Shown here piece after piece: positions 62,797-64,000 of a stretch of DNA of 64,000 nucleotides. The stretch's first letter is position 1. Every line of letters starts with the position of its first letter. The DNA comes from Flavobacteriaceae bacterium (lineage in GTDB: Bacteria > Bacteroidota > Bacteroidia > Flavobacteriales > Flavobacteriaceae). The stretch spans positions 124,001-188,000 of the forward strand of contig JAIPBH010000002.1 of assembly GCA_021739635.1 (NCBI GenBank), in the 5' to 3' direction. The position numbers were made by a program, and so were the translations under genes. The notes beneath the pieces are model-generated. The model was given only the letters and a program-made list of their open reading frames with translations. It was not told where the DNA came from and did not search any database.

Positions 62797-64000
62797 ATGA
62801 GTGTACAAACGTGGACATGGATATTAGTTGGGCTTACTTTCGCCCTATATTTTGGAATTGCAATTTGGGCCAGAGCTGGCTCAACTAAAGAATTCTATGT
62901 TGCTGGTGGTGGAGTTTCACCTTTAGCAAATGGGATGGCTACTGCTGCAGACTGGATGAGTGCTGCTTCTTTTATAAGTATGGCAGGTATTATTTCATTT
63001 GCAGGTTATGATGGCTCTGTTTATCTTATGGGATGGACAGGCGGATATGTACTTTTAGCGCTCCTTTTAGCGCCTTACCTAAGGAAATTTGGAAAGTTTA
63101 CCGTGCCAGATTTTATTGGGGATAGGTATTATTCAAATACTGCAAGAACAGTGGCTGTTATTTGCGCATTAATTGTGTCTTTTACTTATGTAGCTGGACA
63201 AATGCGTGGTGTGGGAATTGTATTTTCCCAATTCTTGCAAGTTGATATCAATTTAGGAGTCATTATTGGAATGGCAGTGGTTCTTGTTTTTGCCTTTTTA
63301 GGTGGTATGAAAGGGATAACCTATACTCAAGTTGCTCAATATTGTGTTTTAATTTTTGCATTTATGGTTCCTGCCATATTTATTTCATTTCAAATGACAG
63401 GAAATCCAATTCCTCAATTAGGTATGGGAAGTAAAACGCATGATGGTGTTTATTTGTTAGACAAGTTAGATACACTTCATACCCAGTTAGGTTTTAAAGA
63501 ATATACTAGCGGAACAAAATCTACTTGGGATGTTTTTGCAATTACATTAGCATTAATGGTTGGTACAGCAGGATTGCCTCACGTTATTGTAAGATTCTTT
63601 ACTGTACCAAAAGTAAAAGATGCCAGAAAATCTGCTGGTTTAGCACTGTTATTTATTGCTATTTTATATACAACAGCTCCTGCTATTGCAGTGTTTTCAA
63701 GAACTAATCTTATTGAAACTGTAAGTAATAAAGAATATACTTCTATTCCAGAATGGTTTAAAAATTGGGAGAATACTGGGTTAATAGCTTGGAGTGATAA
63801 AAATGGTGATGGAAAAATCCAGTATACTGAAGGGGCTTCTACAAAAGGAAAACCTGCATATACTAATGAAAGAGGTGCTCATGGTGAGCGTTTAGTATCA
63901 AATTCTACTGATAGCGCCAATGAACTTTATGTAGATAAAGATATTATGGTATTAGCAAATCCTGAGATTGCTAATTTACCTAACTGGGTCATTGCATTAG
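62797..64000 (+). CDS. Sodium:solute symporter, VC_2705 subfamily (ActP-like), partial
   Basis: ATG at 62797; the frame is open to the right edge, giving 401 N-terminal residues. Starts TWTWILVGLTFALYFGIAIWARAGSTKEFYVAGGG, then ADWMSAASFISMAGIISFAGYDG, WTGGYVLLALLLAPYLRKFGKFTVPDFIGDRYYS and GTAGLPHVIVRFFTVPKV: sodium:solute symporter of the VC_2705 group, close to acetate permease ActP. A perfect EF-hand-like loop DKNGDGKIQYTE occupies residues 334-345, in an extracytoplasmic loop. The C-terminus is outside the window. Confidence 0.93.
   Translation, partial: MSVQTWTWILVGLTFALYFGIAIWARAGSTKEFYVAGGGVSPLANGMATAADWMSAASFISMAGIISFAGYDGSVYLMGWTGGYVLLALLLAPYLRKFGKFTVPDFIGDRYYSNTARTVAVICALIVSFTYVAGQMRGVGIVFSQFLQVDINLGVIIGMAVVLVFAFLGGMKGITYTQVAQYCVLIFAFMVPAIFISFQMTGNPIPQLGMGSKTHDGVYLLDKLDTLHTQLGFKEYTSGTKSTWDVFAITLALMVGTAGLPHVIVRFFTVPKVKDARKSAGLALLFIAILYTTAPAIAVFSRTNLIETVSNKEYTSIPEWFKNWENTGLIAWSDKNGDGKIQYTEGASTKGKPAYTNERGAHGERLVSNSTDSANELYVDKDIMVLANPEIANLPNWVIAL

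Overview
The window is low-GC, AT-rich chromosomal DNA from a member of the Bacteroidota, most likely a marine or gliding member of the Flavobacteriaceae. The evidence is the gliding genes gldF and gldG, two proteins with type IX secretion (T9SS) C-terminal sorting domains, an ECF sigma/FecR/TonB-dependent receptor operon, -7 promoter elements of the TAnnTTTG type, weak ribosome binding sites, several TTG or GTG starts, and many lipoproteins with short signal peptides. No species is called.

Layout. (1) 1-4.3 kb: two tandem penicillin-binding-protein-like serine hydrolases, divergent from a LytS-type kinase/LytTR regulator pair. (2) 4.6-7.8 kb: a secreted alpha/beta hydrolase, two small membrane proteins and an ECF sigma factor. 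(3) 8.05-11.67 kb: a second LytS/LytTR pair divergent from a CPBP membrane protease and a membrane-anchored metallophosphatase. This module is enclosed by perfect 10-bp inverted repeats and borders a palindromic intergenic element. (4) 11.7-12.6 kb: a gene-free AT-rich stretch. (5) 12.6-18.0 kb: five co-directional exported proteins of unknown function, which I propose form one envelope system. (6) 18.1-22.5 kb: a T9SS-exported GH18 chitinase-like enzyme, a small exported protein and a 7TM-LytTR receptor/regulator. (7) 22.6-28.2 kb: a cation efflux protein; a run of YceI, c-type cytochrome lipoprotein, DUF5777 barrel, T9SS cupredoxin and OB-fold protein; then two acidic lipoproteins. (8) 28.3-32.2 kb: ECF sigma, FecR and TonB-dependent receptor.

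(9) 32.4-44.3 kb: mostly metabolism and housekeeping. Genes include an alpha-glucan phosphorylase homologue whose PLP lysine is replaced, proC-proB, an MFS transporter, a glutaminyl cyclase, the SRP RNA, an SDR, transaldolase preceded by a compact structured RNA element, a cysteine-less thioredoxin-fold lipoprotein, an ABC-F ATPase and a cold-shock protein. (10) 44.3-50.1 kb: tandem M28 peptidases, a DUF3108 protein, a universal stress protein and membrane proteins. (11) 50.2-57.9 kb: dnaN, gldG, a small BamE-like membrane protein, gldF with a heptamer tandem repeat directly before its start, a monooxygenase-like protein, SAM hydroxide adenosyltransferase, phoH and purC. (12) 57.9-64.0 kb: a membrane acyltransferase-like protein, an AGCS symporter, then an IS1-type zinc-ribbon/HTH protein, porin, DUF4212 subunit and a sodium:solute symporter cut by the right edge.

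The most promising places for undescribed biology are the five-gene exported cluster (12.6-18.0 kb), the cupredoxin/cytochrome operon (23.6-26.5 kb), the structured RNA before transaldolase (39.43-39.53 kb), the lysine-less phosphorylase, and the gldF/gldG locus with its inserted gene and repeat. All family calls were made by reading the sequence; no database search was run.
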